DNA from: JAAXGX01 sp965221595
GTDB taxonomy: Bacteria; Acidobacteriota; Vicinamibacteria; Vicinamibacterales; UBA8438
DNA length: 64,000 nucleotides
Direction of reading: 5' to 3'
Assembly (NCBI GenBank): GCA_965221595.1
Contig: OZ244900.1
Location: 2,480,001 to 2,544,000 of the forward strand
In this document: positions 50,859 through 60,369 of the stretch, piece by piece
How positions within the stretch are numbered: the stretch's first letter is position 1
How the letters are laid out: each line of letters opens with the position of its first letter
The notes under the pieces: generated by a model
The model's input: the letters and a program-made list of their open reading frames with translations, nothing else
The model's database searches: none
Told to the model about the DNA's origin: nothing
Position numbers and translations under genes: made by a program

Positions 50859-53800
50859 GTGCACCGAAGAGTCGCTCCGGCGGCGGGTTCGTTGGTTCTT
50901 TCCCTGCTCCTACTGCCGGCTGTGGCGGTCGCCCAGACCGGCAGCATCTCCGGGGAGGTGGCGGACGAGACGGGCGGCGTCCTCCCCGGCGTCACGGTCG
51001 AGGCGAGCAGTCCGGCACTGATCGAGGGCGTGCGGACGGCCTTCACCGACGGCTCGGGCCTGTACACGCTCGAGGCGTTGCGGCCCGGCACCTACACGGT
51101 AACGTTCACCCTGCCCGGCTTCAGCACGTTCGTCCGCGAGGGCATCGAGATCGCCACGGGCTTCGCGGCCAACGTGGACGCCACGATGACCGTCGGCGCG
51201 GTCGAGGAGACGGTCACCGTCTCGGGCGCCAGCCCGGTCATCGACGTGCAGAACGTCGTGCACCAGGAGAACATCTCCAACGAGACCCTGGACATCCTGC
51301 CCACCGGGCGGACCTACTCGGGCTACGCCGCACTCACAGTCGGCGCGCAGACGGACATCCTGGGCGGCGGCCAGGACGTGGGCGGCAGCGTCGGCGACAC
51401 GTGGGGCACGGTCATCATCGGCAGCGCGACCTACGACGGCGAGGTCATGTGGGACGGCATGTCGGTGACGGCCTCGGTCACGTCCGGGGGCGGCACCGGC
51501 AAGATGTTCTTCGCCAACCAGGCCGCGGTCGAGGAGGTCGTGATGGCCACCGGCGGCATGGACGCCGAGACGGGCTTCGGCGCCATCGCCATGAACTACA
51601 TCCCCAAGGAGGGCGGCAACGCCTTCAGCTACTACGGCATGGCCAGCGGCACCAACGAGAACATGCAGGCCCTGAACTGGACCGAGGAGCTCGGGGCGCG
51701 CGGCCTCGATGAACGCCAGGTGCAGGGGCTCAGGAAGAACTGGGACTGGGGCGCCGGCTTGGGCGGACCCATCGTCCGCGACCGGCTGTGGTTCTACACG
51801 GCGCACCGCTGGTGGGGATCGCAGACCTACGCGACGGGGAGCTTCCACAACGGGGCGCCGCGCGACATGCCGTACGGCGCGGCGTTCTACGAGCCCGACT
51901 TCGACCGGCCGACGGAACAGGAGAGCACCACGCGCGACAACAGCGTGCGCTTCACATGGCAGGCAAGCGAGCGCAACAAGATCACCTTCTCGCACGCCGA
52001 CCAGAGCCACTGTCTATGTCAGTTCTGGGCCGTCTACGGCACTGTCGACCACAACGCCTCGCTGGACTACGACTACTCGGACATCCGCAACACGCAGGCC
52101 TCCTGGACCATGCCGGCCAGCAACCGGCTGCTGTTCGAGGCGGGGGTCTCGTTCACCCGGCCCGCGGGCGACCCGAAGCCGCAGCCCGAGGTGCTGCCCA
52201 ATGACGTCGGAGTGCAAATCGGGAGCCAGGGCATCAACATCAACGCGCTCATGTGGCTCGGCGCGAACACACCGGCCATCTACGGACAGGGCAACAACTT
52301 CCCCAACTTCACGTCCCGCGCCTCGATGTCATACGTGACCGGGTCGCACAACTTCAAGGTGGGCATGACCCGCACCCACGTGGGGGAGAACCACCCGGAG
52401 TCCTACATTCAGAACCACCGGGCCTACCGCTTCGCGTCGCCCGGCGTTCCGACTTTCGTCTATCAATACGCCTCCCCGACAGCGTCCTACCAGGAGGCGG
52501 TGCTGACGGGTATCTACGCGCAGGACCAGTGGACCGTCGACCGGCTGACGCTCAACCTCGGGGTGCGCTACGACCACCTCAACGGCTGGGTTCCCGCCCA
52601 GACGGCCCCGCCGGGCGCCTACGTGCCCGCCATCTCGACCGAGCGCCTGGACAATTTTCCCAACTACCGCGACATCAACGCGCGATTGGGTGCCGCCTAC
52701 GACCTCTTCGGAGACGGGCGGACGGCGCTGAAGTGGAACTCGGGCCGCTACGTGAACGCCATCGGAACGATTCTGGCACAGGCCAGGAACCCGCTGGAGT
52801 CGATCATACGCAACACGGCTCGGACCTGGAACGACCTGAACGGGGACCTGATTCCGGACTGCGACTTCACCATCCTCCATTCCACGACCGGCGAGTGCGG
52901 ACCGGTTTTCAACCCGGAGTTCGGCACACCCCGCGTGACCCGCTCGTTCGCCCCGGGTGTGCTCAGCGGCTGGAACAACCGGCGGGCCAACTGGCAGCAC
53001 TCGGTCGGCATCCAGCACGAGCTGATGGATGGCTTGTCGGTCGAGGTGGCCTACTTCCGCCGCGAGAACATCAACTTCCTCGTGGCCGACAACCTCAACA
53101 TCGGGCCGGAGCACTTCACCCCGTTCACGATCATCGCGCCCGAAGATCCGGTGCTCGGAGCGTACAGCGGCCAGGTGATGGAAGGCCTGTACACCATCAG
53201 CCCGGAAGGCGCCGCCCTGGGCACCAACAACCAGATGGTTCATGCCAGTGAATTCGGGGACATGTGGGAGACGTTCAACGGGATCGACTTCATCTTCGAC
53301 GGGCGGTTTCCCAACGGCATCACGCTCGCCGGCGGCGTCGCCACGGGAGCCTCGGAAGTCTACGAGTGCTTCGTCGTCGACAACCCGATGCAGGCGCGAG
53401 ACGGCTACTGCAACTACGCGCCGGCCTGGTCCGATCGCACGCAGTACAAGCTCAACGGCTCGGTGCCGCTGCCGTACGACATGGCCTTTTCGTTCGTGTT
53501 TCAGAGCATTCCGGGCGAGCGCCGGTTCTCCAACTACAGCGTCGACCGCCAGCTCGCTTTCGTCGAAGCCCAGCTCGGTCACCCGCTGCAGGAAGGAAGC
53601 TTGCAGATCCCGCTGTTCCCCGGCGGCATCGGGTTCTACAGCGACGCCAGGGGCGGCACCCTGACGACTTCCCGCTACGTCGACAACTCCGTCCAGTGGG
53701 AGCCGCAGGTGAACCAGATCGACCTGCGACTCACCAAGATGCTGCGGTTCGGCGGCGGGCTCATCCGGGCCAACTTCGACGTCTTCAACATCCTCAACGC

Positions 53801-53912
53801 GGGCGCCGTCACCCGCGTGATCGACAGCTACACCACCCCCGGCGACTACCCGCGCGTGACGGGGATCATGAACGGCCGCCTGTTCAAGTTCAGTGCCACC
53901 ATCGACTGGTAG
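50859..53912 (+). CDS. TonB-dependent receptor, Oar-like, copy C
   Basis: 1017 residues from GTG 50859 behind GGGAGG. Architecture matches copy B: signal peptide, SISGEVADETGGVLPGVTVEASSPALIEGVRTAF, LPTGRTYSGYAALTVGAQTDILGG, the SHCLCQFWAVYG Cys pair, and barrel end FDVFNILNAGAVTRVID...GRLFKFSATIDW with terminal Trp. Extracellular loops differ most from copy B (for example the segment around residue 720-800), which is the expected pattern for receptors with diverging ligands. It has its own terminator. Confidence 0.93.
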   Translation: MHRRVAPAAGSLVLSLLLLPAVAVAQTGSISGEVADETGGVLPGVTVEASSPALIEGVRTAFTDGSGLYTLEALRPGTYTVTFTLPGFSTFVREGIEIATGFAANVDATMTVGAVEETVTVSGASPVIDVQNVVHQENISNETLDILPTGRTYSGYAALTVGAQTDILGGGQDVGGSVGDTWGTVIIGSATYDGEVMWDGMSVTASVTSGGGTGKMFFANQAAVEEVVMATGGMDAETGFGAIAMNYIPKEGGNAFSYYGMASGTNENMQALNWTEELGARGLDERQVQGLRKNWDWGAGLGGPIVRDRLWFYTAHRWWGSQTYATGSFHNGAPRDMPYGAAFYEPDFDRPTEQESTTRDNSVRFTWQASERNKITFSHADQSHCLCQFWAVYGTVDHNASLDYDYSDIRNTQASWTMPASNRLLFEAGVSFTRPAGDPKPQPEVLPNDVGVQIGSQGININALMWLGANTPAIYGQGNNFPNFTSRASMSYVTGSHNFKVGMTRTHVGENHPESYIQNHRAYRFASPGVPTFVYQYASPTASYQEAVLTGIYAQDQWTVDRLTLNLGVRYDHLNGWVPAQTAPPGAYVPAISTERLDNFPNYRDINARLGAAYDLFGDGRTALKWNSGRYVNAIGTILAQARNPLESIIRNTARTWNDLNGDLIPDCDFTILHSTTGECGPVFNPEFGTPRVTRSFAPGVLSGWNNRRANWQHSVGIQHELMDGLSVEVAYFRRENINFLVADNLNIGPEHFTPFTIIAPEDPVLGAYSGQVMEGLYTISPEGAALGTNNQMVHASEFGDMWETFNGIDFIFDGRFPNGITLAGGVATGASEVYECFVVDNPMQARDGYCNYAPAWSDRTQYKLNGSVPLPYDMAFSFVFQSIPGERRFSNYSVDRQLAFVEAQLGHPLQEGSLQIPLFPGGIGFYSDARGGTLTTSRYVDNSVQWEPQVNQIDLRLTKMLRFGGGLIRANFDVFNILNAGAVTRVIDSYTTPGDYPRVTGIMNGRLFKFSATIDW

Positions 53913-53947
53913 CAGGACGCGACCGAGGATTCGCAGCGGCAGTTTAG

Positions 53948-53984
53948 CGGGGCGGGGGAAAACTCCCCCGCCCCGTTTCTTCTC
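53948..53984 (+). terminator. Strong terminator after TonB receptor copy C
   Basis: Arms CGGGGCGGGGG (53948-53958) and CCCCCGCCCCG (53965-53975) around AAAACT, followed by TTTCTTC. The stem is identical to that after copy B; only the loop differs. Confidence 0.9.
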
Positions 53985-54269
53985 GCGCCCTTCCGCCTCC
54001 TGCGCGAGTCATCCAACCGCACCGTCGCCGCCGCCTGCGTCCGGCGCCGTCCGACGAGCGCTGCCGTCCCCGCACGACACGCCGGCGCTCTCTTCGCCCC
54101 CACCGACGGCGCCACCTGGCACACGACCGCCTGCAGATTCCGGCGAGACCGACGGCACACCCGTGCGGTCGCACGCGACTGCAGCGTCCTCTCGCGCCTG
54201 CCCCGGCTGCAGCGCACGCCGGGAATTGTTAGAATTTATGGAACTCTATATTCCATTTTTCGAGGTTAA
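53985..54269. other. Gene-free stretch with a short AT-rich operator-like segment
   Basis: No gene is seen. Most of the stretch is GC-rich; the last 50 bases turn abruptly AT-rich. There ATGGAA (54238-54243) and TTCCAT (54251-54256) form an inverted repeat with a 7-base centre, and ATGGAA recurs at the start codon of the DUF4143 ATPase. Confidence 0.5.
54238..54256 (+). promoter_or_regulatory. Inverted repeat ahead of the DUF4143 ATPase
   Basis: ATGGAA-N7-TTCCAT, 14 bases before the start codon, in the only AT-rich patch of the neighbourhood. It would suit a repressor or autoregulatory site and the region probably contains the promoter. Confidence 0.45.
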
Positions 54270-55427
54270 ATGGAATTCATCAGCCGATTCTTCCAGGTAC
54301 CCGCGCAGAGCTGCTTCCTCTTCGGTCCGCGCGGCACCGGCAAGAGCACGTGGCTCCGCCACCGCCTGCCCGCGGCGCTGCACCTGGACCTGCTCGACCC
54401 GCCCCTGCACCGCAGCCTGAGCGCACGCCCCGAGCGCCTGCGCGATCTGCTGGCGGGCGCGGCGCGGCCGCGGACCGTCATCATCGACGAGATCCAGCGC
54501 ATCCCCGAGCTGCTCACGGTGGTCCACGCCGTTCTGGAGGAGCCCGCGCCGCCGCGCTTCATCCTGACGGGGTCCAGCGCCCGCAAACTCCGCCGGGGCG
54601 GCGTCGATCTGCTCGGCGGACGCGCCCTGCACCGCACGCTGCATCCGTTCATGGCCGCGGAGCTGCCCGCGTTCAGCCTGGCCCGCGCGCTGCAGGTCGG
54701 TCTGCTGCCACTGGTGGCGGGCGCGTCCGATCCCGCCGCGACCCTGGCCGGCTACGCCAGCCTGTACCTCGATCAGGAGGTTCGTGCCGAGGGGCTGACC
54801 CGCAACGTGGGCGGCTTCACGCGCTTCCTCGAGGCCGTCAGCTTCACGCACGCGGCGCAGCTCAACGTCGCGGCCGTAGCCCGCGAGTGCGAGGTCGAGC
54901 GCAAGGTGGTTGCCGGCTACGTCGGCATCCTCGAAGACCTGCTGCTGGCCTTCCGGCTGCCGGTCTTCCGCAAACGCGCCAAACGTGCGACCGTAGCCCA
55001 CGACAAGCTGTACCTGTTCGATGCGGGCGTGTTCCGCTCGTTGCGCCCCGCGGGCCTCCTCGACCGGGCCGGTGACATCGACGGTCAGGCACTCGAGGGG
55101 CTGGTGGCGCAGCACTTGCGGGCCTGGGCCGCGTACTCCGGCCGCGACGCGGAGATCTTCTTCTGGCGCACGCGCGCGGGGACCGAGGTCGACTTCGTCG
55201 TCTACGGCGCGGCGGGCCTGCAGGCCTTCGAGGTCAAGCACGCCGCCCGCGTGCAGGCCCGCGACCTGCGGCCGCTGCGCGCGTTCCGCGCGGACTATCC
55301 GGAGGCGGAGGCCGCACTGCTCTACCGCGGCCGGGAACGCCTGCGTATCGATGGCATCTGGTGCCTGCCGGTCGAGGACTTCCTGCGCCGGATGGTGCCG
55401 GACGCAGGGCTGCTGGCCTGGCTGTAG
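54270..55427 (+). CDS. DUF4143/AAA_14 ATPase (intact)
   Basis: 385 residues. P-loop GPRGTGKST at 19-27, Walker B TVIIDEIQRIPEL at 69-81, sensor-like FILTGSSARKLRRGG, a helical middle part, then the DUF4143 PD-(D/E)XK-like end (LYLFDAGVFRSL, ALEGLVAQHLRAW, WRTRAGTEVDFVVYGAAGLQAFEVKH). Members are found next to mobile and TA genes and have no settled function. All motifs are present, unlike the deleted relative at 36.3-37.0 kb. Confidence 0.9.
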   Translation: MEFISRFFQVPAQSCFLFGPRGTGKSTWLRHRLPAALHLDLLDPPLHRSLSARPERLRDLLAGAARPRTVIIDEIQRIPELLTVVHAVLEEPAPPRFILTGSSARKLRRGGVDLLGGRALHRTLHPFMAAELPAFSLARALQVGLLPLVAGASDPAATLAGYASLYLDQEVRAEGLTRNVGGFTRFLEAVSFTHAAQLNVAAVARECEVERKVVAGYVGILEDLLLAFRLPVFRKRAKRATVAHDKLYLFDAGVFRSLRPAGLLDRAGDIDGQALEGLVAQHLRAWAAYSGRDAEIFFWRTRAGTEVDFVVYGAAGLQAFEVKHAARVQARDLRPLRAFRADYPEAEAALLYRGRERLRIDGIWCLPVEDFLRRMVPDAGLLAWL

Positions 55428-55560
55428 CGCCGCCGCCGGCCGGCGCGGACGTTCGACATCCGCGGCGAGCAGCGTGACGGATTGGGCCGTTGGATGGCGA
55501 CCTGCATCGGATCGTGGCCCGCACCGGACGCGGCGGTGGCGCGCGGGGCCTGCCAGCCTC

Positions 55561-56670
55561 CTACGTCTCGCCCAGCGGCGCGTGTTCGAGGCCGTGCGCC
55601 GCGGCCACGGCGGGGTGTGTCACCTGGCCGTCGACGACGTTGACGCCCTTCGCGAGCGCGGGGTCGTGCTTCGCGGCGGCGCGCCATCCGCGGTCGGCCA
55701 TCGCCAGGGCGTAGGCCAGCGTGGCGTTGGTCAGGGCATAGGTCGACGTATGGGGCACCGCGCCGGGCATGTTCGAGACGCAGTAGTGGACGACCCCCTC
55801 CTCCACGTAGCGCGGGTCCTGGTGGGTCGTCGGCCGGCTGGTCTCGGCACACCCGCCCTGGTCGACCGCCACGTCCACCAGGGCCGACCCGGGCTCCATC
55901 TGCGCCAGGTGCGCGCGGGTGAGCAGGCGCGGCGTGCGGGCGCCCGGGATGAGCACCGAGCAGAGAACGAGATCGGCCGCCGCCACGGCACCCTCGATGT
56001 TGGCGGCGTTCGACATGAGCGTCGTGACGTGCCCCTGGACGACGTCGCGCACGTAGGCGAGGCGCAGCGGGTTGATGTCGATGATAGTGACGTCGGCCCC
56101 GAACCCCACGCCGACGACGCACGCGTTCAGGCCGACGACGCCCGCGCCGAGAATCGCCACCCGGCCGCGCCGGACGCCCGAGACGCCCGGCAGCAGCAGC
56201 CCCTTGCCGCCCGCACGCCGTTCGAGCGACGCGGCGCCGGCCTGGATCGACAGCCGGCCGGCCACCTCCGACATCGGGACCAGCAGCGGCAGCGTCCCGT
56301 CGGCCAGCTGCACCGTCTCGTAGCCGATGCCGACGACGCGGCGATCGAGCAGGTGCGTCGTCAGTGCGCGCGAGGCCGCCAGGTGCAGATAGGTAAAGAC
56401 GATCTGGCCGGGGCGCATCCGGTCGAACTCGGGCCCGAGCGGCTCCTTGACCTTGAGCACGAGGTCGGCCTGCGCCCACACCTCGTCGGCCCCGCCGGCC
56501 ACGGCGGCGCCGGCCGCCCGGTAGTCCCGATCCGGGATCGCGCTGCCCACTCCCGCGCCGGCCTCGACGACCACTTCGTGCCCGCGCGCCGCAAACGCCG
56601 CCACGCCTGACGGCGTGATGGCCACGCGGTTCTCGTCCGCCTTGATCTCCGTCGGGATGCCGATGCGCAT
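55561..56670 (-). CDS. ald: Alanine dehydrogenase
   Basis: 369 residues, the normal length. It converts L-alanine, NAD+ and water to pyruvate, NADH and ammonium in the cytoplasm. Substrate-binding residues of the family are R15 (ADENRVAITP) and K75 (LVLKVKEPL), catalytic residues are H96 (FTYLHLA) and D270 (LVDVAVDQGG), and the NAD-binding loop is GAGVVG at 175-180. ATG 56670 begins the typical MRIGIPTEIK. It is convergent with the DUF4143 ATPase gene and divergent from the VapBC pair. Confidence 0.95.
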   Translation of the reverse strand: MRIGIPTEIKADENRVAITPSGVAAFAARGHEVVVEAGAGVGSAIPDRDYRAAGAAVAGGADEVWAQADLVLKVKEPLGPEFDRMRPGQIVFTYLHLAASRALTTHLLDRRVVGIGYETVQLADGTLPLLVPMSEVAGRLSIQAGAASLERRAGGKGLLLPGVSGVRRGRVAILGAGVVGLNACVVGVGFGADVTIIDINPLRLAYVRDVVQGHVTTLMSNAANIEGAVAAADLVLCSVLIPGARTPRLLTRAHLAQMEPGSALVDVAVDQGGCAETSRPTTHQDPRYVEEGVVHYCVSNMPGAVPHTSTYALTNATLAYALAMADRGWRAAAKHDPALAKGVNVVDGQVTHPAVAAAHGLEHAPLGET

Positions 56671-56750
56671 GCTACGACGCTACCACGAAGCGGCGCGGGG
56701 TCTGCGCACCGCGCGTCGTCGCGGATCCGATTGCAGGCGACTCTCCCCAG

Positions 56751-56776
56751 GTGTATTTTGTGCTTGCTCAATACAC
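56751..56776 (+). promoter_or_regulatory. Inverted repeat upstream of vapB2
   Basis: Perfect 7-base arms GTGTATT (56751-56757) and AATACAC (56770-56776) with a 12-base spacer, 24 bases ahead of the antitoxin ATG, in an AT-rich patch. Candidate TA operator. Confidence 0.55.
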
Positions 56777-56800
56777 ATTGTCTTCGACAGGAACCGTCTC

Positions 56801-56995
56801 ATGCGCACGAACATCGTCATCGACGACAACCTCCTGGAACGCGCCATGCGCGCCACCGGCGCGAAGACGAAGCGCGAGGCCGTCGAGCGGGGCCTGGCGT
56901 CACTCGTCCGGTTGAAGGCGCAGGAGGAAATCCGTGGCTTGCGCGGCCGGCTGCGGTGGACCGGCGACCTCGACAGGATGAGGCGCGACGGGTGA
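56801..56995 (+). CDS. vapB: VapB-type antitoxin of the DUF2191 kind
   Basis: 64 residues. MRTNIVIDDNLLERAMRATGAKTKREAVERGLASLVRLKAQEEIRGLRGRLRW is the classic DUF2191/VapB sequence, with a short ribbon-helix-helix segment and a tail that wraps the toxin. ATG 56801 is preferred over earlier in-frame codons because the family always starts at this point. Its stop overlaps the toxin GTG by 4 bases. The partner toxin is truncated. Confidence 0.92.
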   Translation: MRTNIVIDDNLLERAMRATGAKTKREAVERGLASLVRLKAQEEIRGLRGRLRWTGDLDRMRRDG

Positions 56996-57300
56996 CTTTG
57001 GTCGATTCCAGCGTCTGGATCGACTACTTCAACGGGCAGCTCACACCTGCCACCAACTACCTGGACGGCCTGCTGGGCAACGACGTGCCAGCGACGGGCG
57101 ACCTGATTCTCGTGGAGGTGCTCCAGAGCTTCCGAAACGACGCCGACCTGGCGACGGCGCAGGACGCAATGTCGAGGTTGCCGTCCTTCGATCTGCTCGG
57201 GCGCGAGCGGATGGACCGCGCGGCAGGCCGCCATCGTGCGCTGCGCGCAGCCGGCGTCACGCCCCGCGGGACAGTCGACGTACGCCCCCCTATGCCGTGA
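56992..57300 (+). pseudogene. vapC: 3'-truncated VapC toxin
   Basis: 102 residues from GTG 56992. D5 (LVDSSVWIDYF), E42 (LVEVLQSFRND) and D96 (RGTVDV) of the PIN site are present. Family members continue for about 30 further residues after TVD, including the last Asp, but here the frame ends DVRPPMP at a stop that lies in the end of the convergent antiporter gene (overlap 57290-57300). It is probably inactive or weakened. Confidence 0.8.
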
Positions 57301-59026
57301 AGACGGCAACAACCGTCCAGCAGACTGCGGCCAGGGCGGCCGCGACCGACGCCTGGGGGATCTGCGTCCTGACGTGGTCCATCAGGTCGCAGCCAGTACA
57401 GACCGAGCTGAGCACGGTCGTGTCCGAGATGGGCGAACATTGGTCGCCGTAGACGCTGCCGTCCATGACCGCGGCGAAGCAGAGCGTCATGAACAGCTCG
57501 GGGTGCGCGAGGCCCTGCGCGCCCGCCACCGCCCACGCGAGCGGCATGGCCAGCGGGAACGCCACGGCGTAGGTGCCCCAGCTGGTGCCGGTGGAGAACG
57601 CGATGACCATGGTCATGAGCTGCAGCAGCACCGGCAGCAGGAAGTACGGCACGCTGTCGCCGAGCTGGTCCACCAGGAAGACGCCGCCGCCGGTCTGGGT
57701 GCTGACGCCGCCGATGGTGATGGCCAGCAGGAGGATGACCGAGCCCAGCACGACGCCCTTGATGCCGTCGTGGAATCCGGCCATCAGGTCCTTGAGCGCC
57801 ATGCCGCGGGCCAGCGCGGTGCCCGCCGCCAGCAGCAGCGCCGCGCCGAAGGCCCACTGCACGTTCGGGGACCCCGTGGCGACGAAGGTGCCGACGGCGA
57901 CGCCGATGAGCAGGCCGAGCGGCAGGAAGAACTCCAGGACGTGCGGCGTGTAGCCGGCGGGCACGCGGCTTGCCTGCAGCTCACGGGCGCTGAGCGGCGC
58001 GGCCCCGTCGGCGTCCAGCCGACCCGTCGTGCGGGCACGGGCCATGGCATCCGCGAGGCGCCGGCCGAGGAACAGCGGCTTCTCGATGCTCAGCAGGAAC
58101 GTGCCCAGCACGGCGAAGATGGCGTAGAAGCAGAACGGCACGCTGCGGAAGAAGAAGGCGATGCGGTCGGTCTCGGTGGCCAGGAAACCGACTCCCGAGA
58201 CGAAGATGAACGCCTGGACGTAGCCGGGCCACGCGTTGAAGGCGAGCTGCGACGCGATGGGCGAGGCGGTCGAGTCGACGATGTAGGCCAGTTCCTCGTG
58301 GCTGATGCGCTCCTTGTCGGCGATGGGCTTGACGGTGGTGCCGACCACGACGGTGCTGACCGTGCCGCCCTGGAAGAAGACGATGCCGAGCATCCAGGCG
58401 ACGAGCTTGGCAGTGCGCGGGCCGCGGACGAAGCGCGCGGTCATGAACTCGGCGAACGCCTGCGCCGCGCCGGTCCGCGACCAGACCCCCATCAGGCCGC
58501 CGAGCAGCCACAGGTACAACAGCAGGACGCCGGCCGAGTCGGTCGTCGCGAGCGACGGGATGAGCACCTCGCCGGTGATGTCGTAGCGGCCGAGCAGGAG
58601 GGCGCCGGAGACGATGCCGGCGGCCAGCGCGGTGACCGGCTCGCGCGTGAGCCAGCACAGCACGACCGCCACCAGGGCCGGCAGCAGCGACCACCACCCC
58701 CAGTGAGCCTGCGCCCGCAGCTGGTAGTAGACCGTCTCCGTCCGCCCGTTGCGGATCTCGACCGCCGAGACGAACTCCACCGTGACCGGCGGCCGCGCCT
58801 GCGTGCCGTCGACAACCGCGGGATTGAGGCGCGCCCGGTCCAGCGGTACCGCCTCGAAGTACGTGGGGCGCCCCTCGGACAGGTAATAGAGTCGACCGGC
58901 GTCGTCCCGCCGGACGTCCAGGGTCACCTGGTCGACCTGCCAGGTCGGCGGGACCGTGGCGCCGACGATCCACGAGACGAGAATTGCCAGCGCGAAGACG
59001 ATGAACTTCCGGATGCCTGCGGTCAT
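57290..59026 (-). CDS. NhaC-type Na+/H+ antiporter family protein
   Basis: 578 residues with about 12 to 14 membrane segments. The NhaC-family signature is clear in DGSVYGDQCSPISDTTVLSS near residue 520 and in GTTVKPIADKERISHEELAYIVDSTASPIASQLAFNAWPGY near 240. The first helix is followed by an unusually long non-membrane part (about residues 24-95, WQVDQVTLDVRRDDAGRLYYLSEGRP...) before the second helix, likely a periplasmic insertion. ATG 59026 was chosen because it opens directly on the first helix. Ion specificity cannot be read from the sequence; malate-lactate exchangers belong to the same family. Confidence 0.87.
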   Translation of the reverse strand: MTAGIRKFIVFALAILVSWIVGATVPPTWQVDQVTLDVRRDDAGRLYYLSEGRPTYFEAVPLDRARLNPAVVDGTQARPPVTVEFVSAVEIRNGRTETVYYQLRAQAHWGWWSLLPALVAVVLCWLTREPVTALAAGIVSGALLLGRYDITGEVLIPSLATTDSAGVLLLYLWLLGGLMGVWSRTGAAQAFAEFMTARFVRGPRTAKLVAWMLGIVFFQGGTVSTVVVGTTVKPIADKERISHEELAYIVDSTASPIASQLAFNAWPGYVQAFIFVSGVGFLATETDRIAFFFRSVPFCFYAIFAVLGTFLLSIEKPLFLGRRLADAMARARTTGRLDADGAAPLSARELQASRVPAGYTPHVLEFFLPLGLLIGVAVGTFVATGSPNVQWAFGAALLLAAGTALARGMALKDLMAGFHDGIKGVVLGSVILLLAITIGGVSTQTGGGVFLVDQLGDSVPYFLLPVLLQLMTMVIAFSTGTSWGTYAVAFPLAMPLAWAVAGAQGLAHPELFMTLCFAAVMDGSVYGDQCSPISDTTVLSSVCTGCDLMDHVRTQIPQASVAAALAAVCWTVVAVFTA

Positions 59027-59117
59027 GGGGTGTAGGCCGTGGCGCGCCGCACGCGCCGCTGCGCATCGACGCAGGTGCGGACTCTGGTAGTCTACGGCGA
59101 ACCGCCGCGGAGGTGCC

Positions 59118-60308
59118 ATGGAACCGAAACGTGACCGGATGAACCTGCTGCCCGTGCTGGCCTGCGCGCTGCTGTTGCTCGCGGGCGCCTGCGGCGGCGC
59201 CGAGACCCCACCGGCCGAACCGGAACAGCCGCCGGAGACCGCGGCCGACACGCCGCCGACGTTCGCCTACGACCCGTCGTGGCCGCGACCGCTGCCCAAC
59301 AACTGGGCGCTCGGCGACGTCTGGGGCGTGGCGGTCGACTCGCACGACAACCCCTGGATTGCGCACGCCGACAGCGACCGCATCCAGGCGCTGCTCGCTG
59401 CGGAGGGCAAGGTGCTGGCGCCGCCGATCATCCAGTTCGACCAGGAAGGCAACGTCCTCCAGGCGTGGGGCGGCCCCGGCGAAGGCTACGACTGGATGGT
59501 GGACACGTTTGCCGCCGAGCACGGGATGTTCATCGACCACGAGGACAACGTCTGGGTCATCGGCGGCGGGACGCGCGCCGACGGCGGCGTCGTCCTCAAG
59601 TTCACGGCCGACGGCGAGTTCCTGCTGCAGATCGGCGAGAACGGCCGCACCAACGGCAGCCTCGACGAGCGTCTGCTCGGCGGGCCTACGACCGCCGCGG
59701 TGCATCCCGACACGAACGAGGTCTTCGTCGCCGACGGCTACACCAACCAGCGCGTCATCGTGTTCGATGCCGTGACGGGTGAGTTCAAGCGCCTCTGGGG
59801 CGCCTACGGCCGGCCGCCCGATGACGGTCCGACGCAAGAGCTCACCCCGAACGGCCCGCCGCCGGAGCGCTGGGACCCGACCCACTGCGTCCGCGTCGCG
59901 CGTGACGGGACGGTCTACGTCTGCGACCGCGGCCACAACCGCGTGCACGTCTTCGAAACGGACGGGACATTCGTCGAGGAGGTGTTCATCGAGCGGGCCA
60001 TCCCGGCGCCCTGGCGCTTCGATCTCGAAAACAACCTCTACCTGCCGCGCGACGAGCCCGGCCCGGGTGTCGGGTCGGCCTCGATGGTCGCGTTCTCGCA
60101 CGACCCGGCGCAGCAGTACCTGTACGTCGGGTCGGCCACCAGCTACCGCAAGGTCTACATCCTCGACCGGCGTACGTTCGAGCGGGTGGGCGACGTCGAC
60201 ACGCGCGGCGGCAACCACGAAATGGCAGTGGACTCGGCCGGCAACCTCTACACCGTGGATGGCTACTCGCGGTGGCCGGAGCGTTACCTGATCGCGACGG
60301 CGCCGTGA
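59118..60308 (+). CDS. NHL-repeat lipoprotein (peptidylglycine-amidating-lyase-like)
   Basis: 396 residues with a lipoprotein signal (lipobox LAGAC, Cys25). The propeller has GDVWGVAVDSHDNPWIAHADSD, FIDHEDNVWVIGGG, VHPDTNEVFVADGYTNQRVIVFD, VARDGTVYVCDRGHNRVHVFETDG and MAVDSAGNLYTVDGYSRWPERY, the NHL pattern of the peptidyl-alpha-hydroxyglycine alpha-amidating-lyase-like family. Activity is unproven. It precedes the two PQQ-type dehydrogenase genes and may be expressed with them. Confidence 0.83.
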   Translation: MEPKRDRMNLLPVLACALLLLAGACGGAETPPAEPEQPPETAADTPPTFAYDPSWPRPLPNNWALGDVWGVAVDSHDNPWIAHADSDRIQALLAAEGKVLAPPIIQFDQEGNVLQAWGGPGEGYDWMVDTFAAEHGMFIDHEDNVWVIGGGTRADGGVVLKFTADGEFLLQIGENGRTNGSLDERLLGGPTTAAVHPDTNEVFVADGYTNQRVIVFDAVTGEFKRLWGAYGRPPDDGPTQELTPNGPPPERWDPTHCVRVARDGTVYVCDRGHNRVHVFETDGTFVEEVFIERAIPAPWRFDLENNLYLPRDEPGPGVGSASMVAFSHDPAQQYLYVGSATSYRKVYILDRRTFERVGDVDTRGGNHEMAVDSAGNLYTVDGYSRWPERYLIATAP

Positions 60309-60369
60309 CCGCCAGGACAATCCGGGCCTGTAGTACGATGGCGCCTTGCGCCCGCATGGGAGAACCCCG

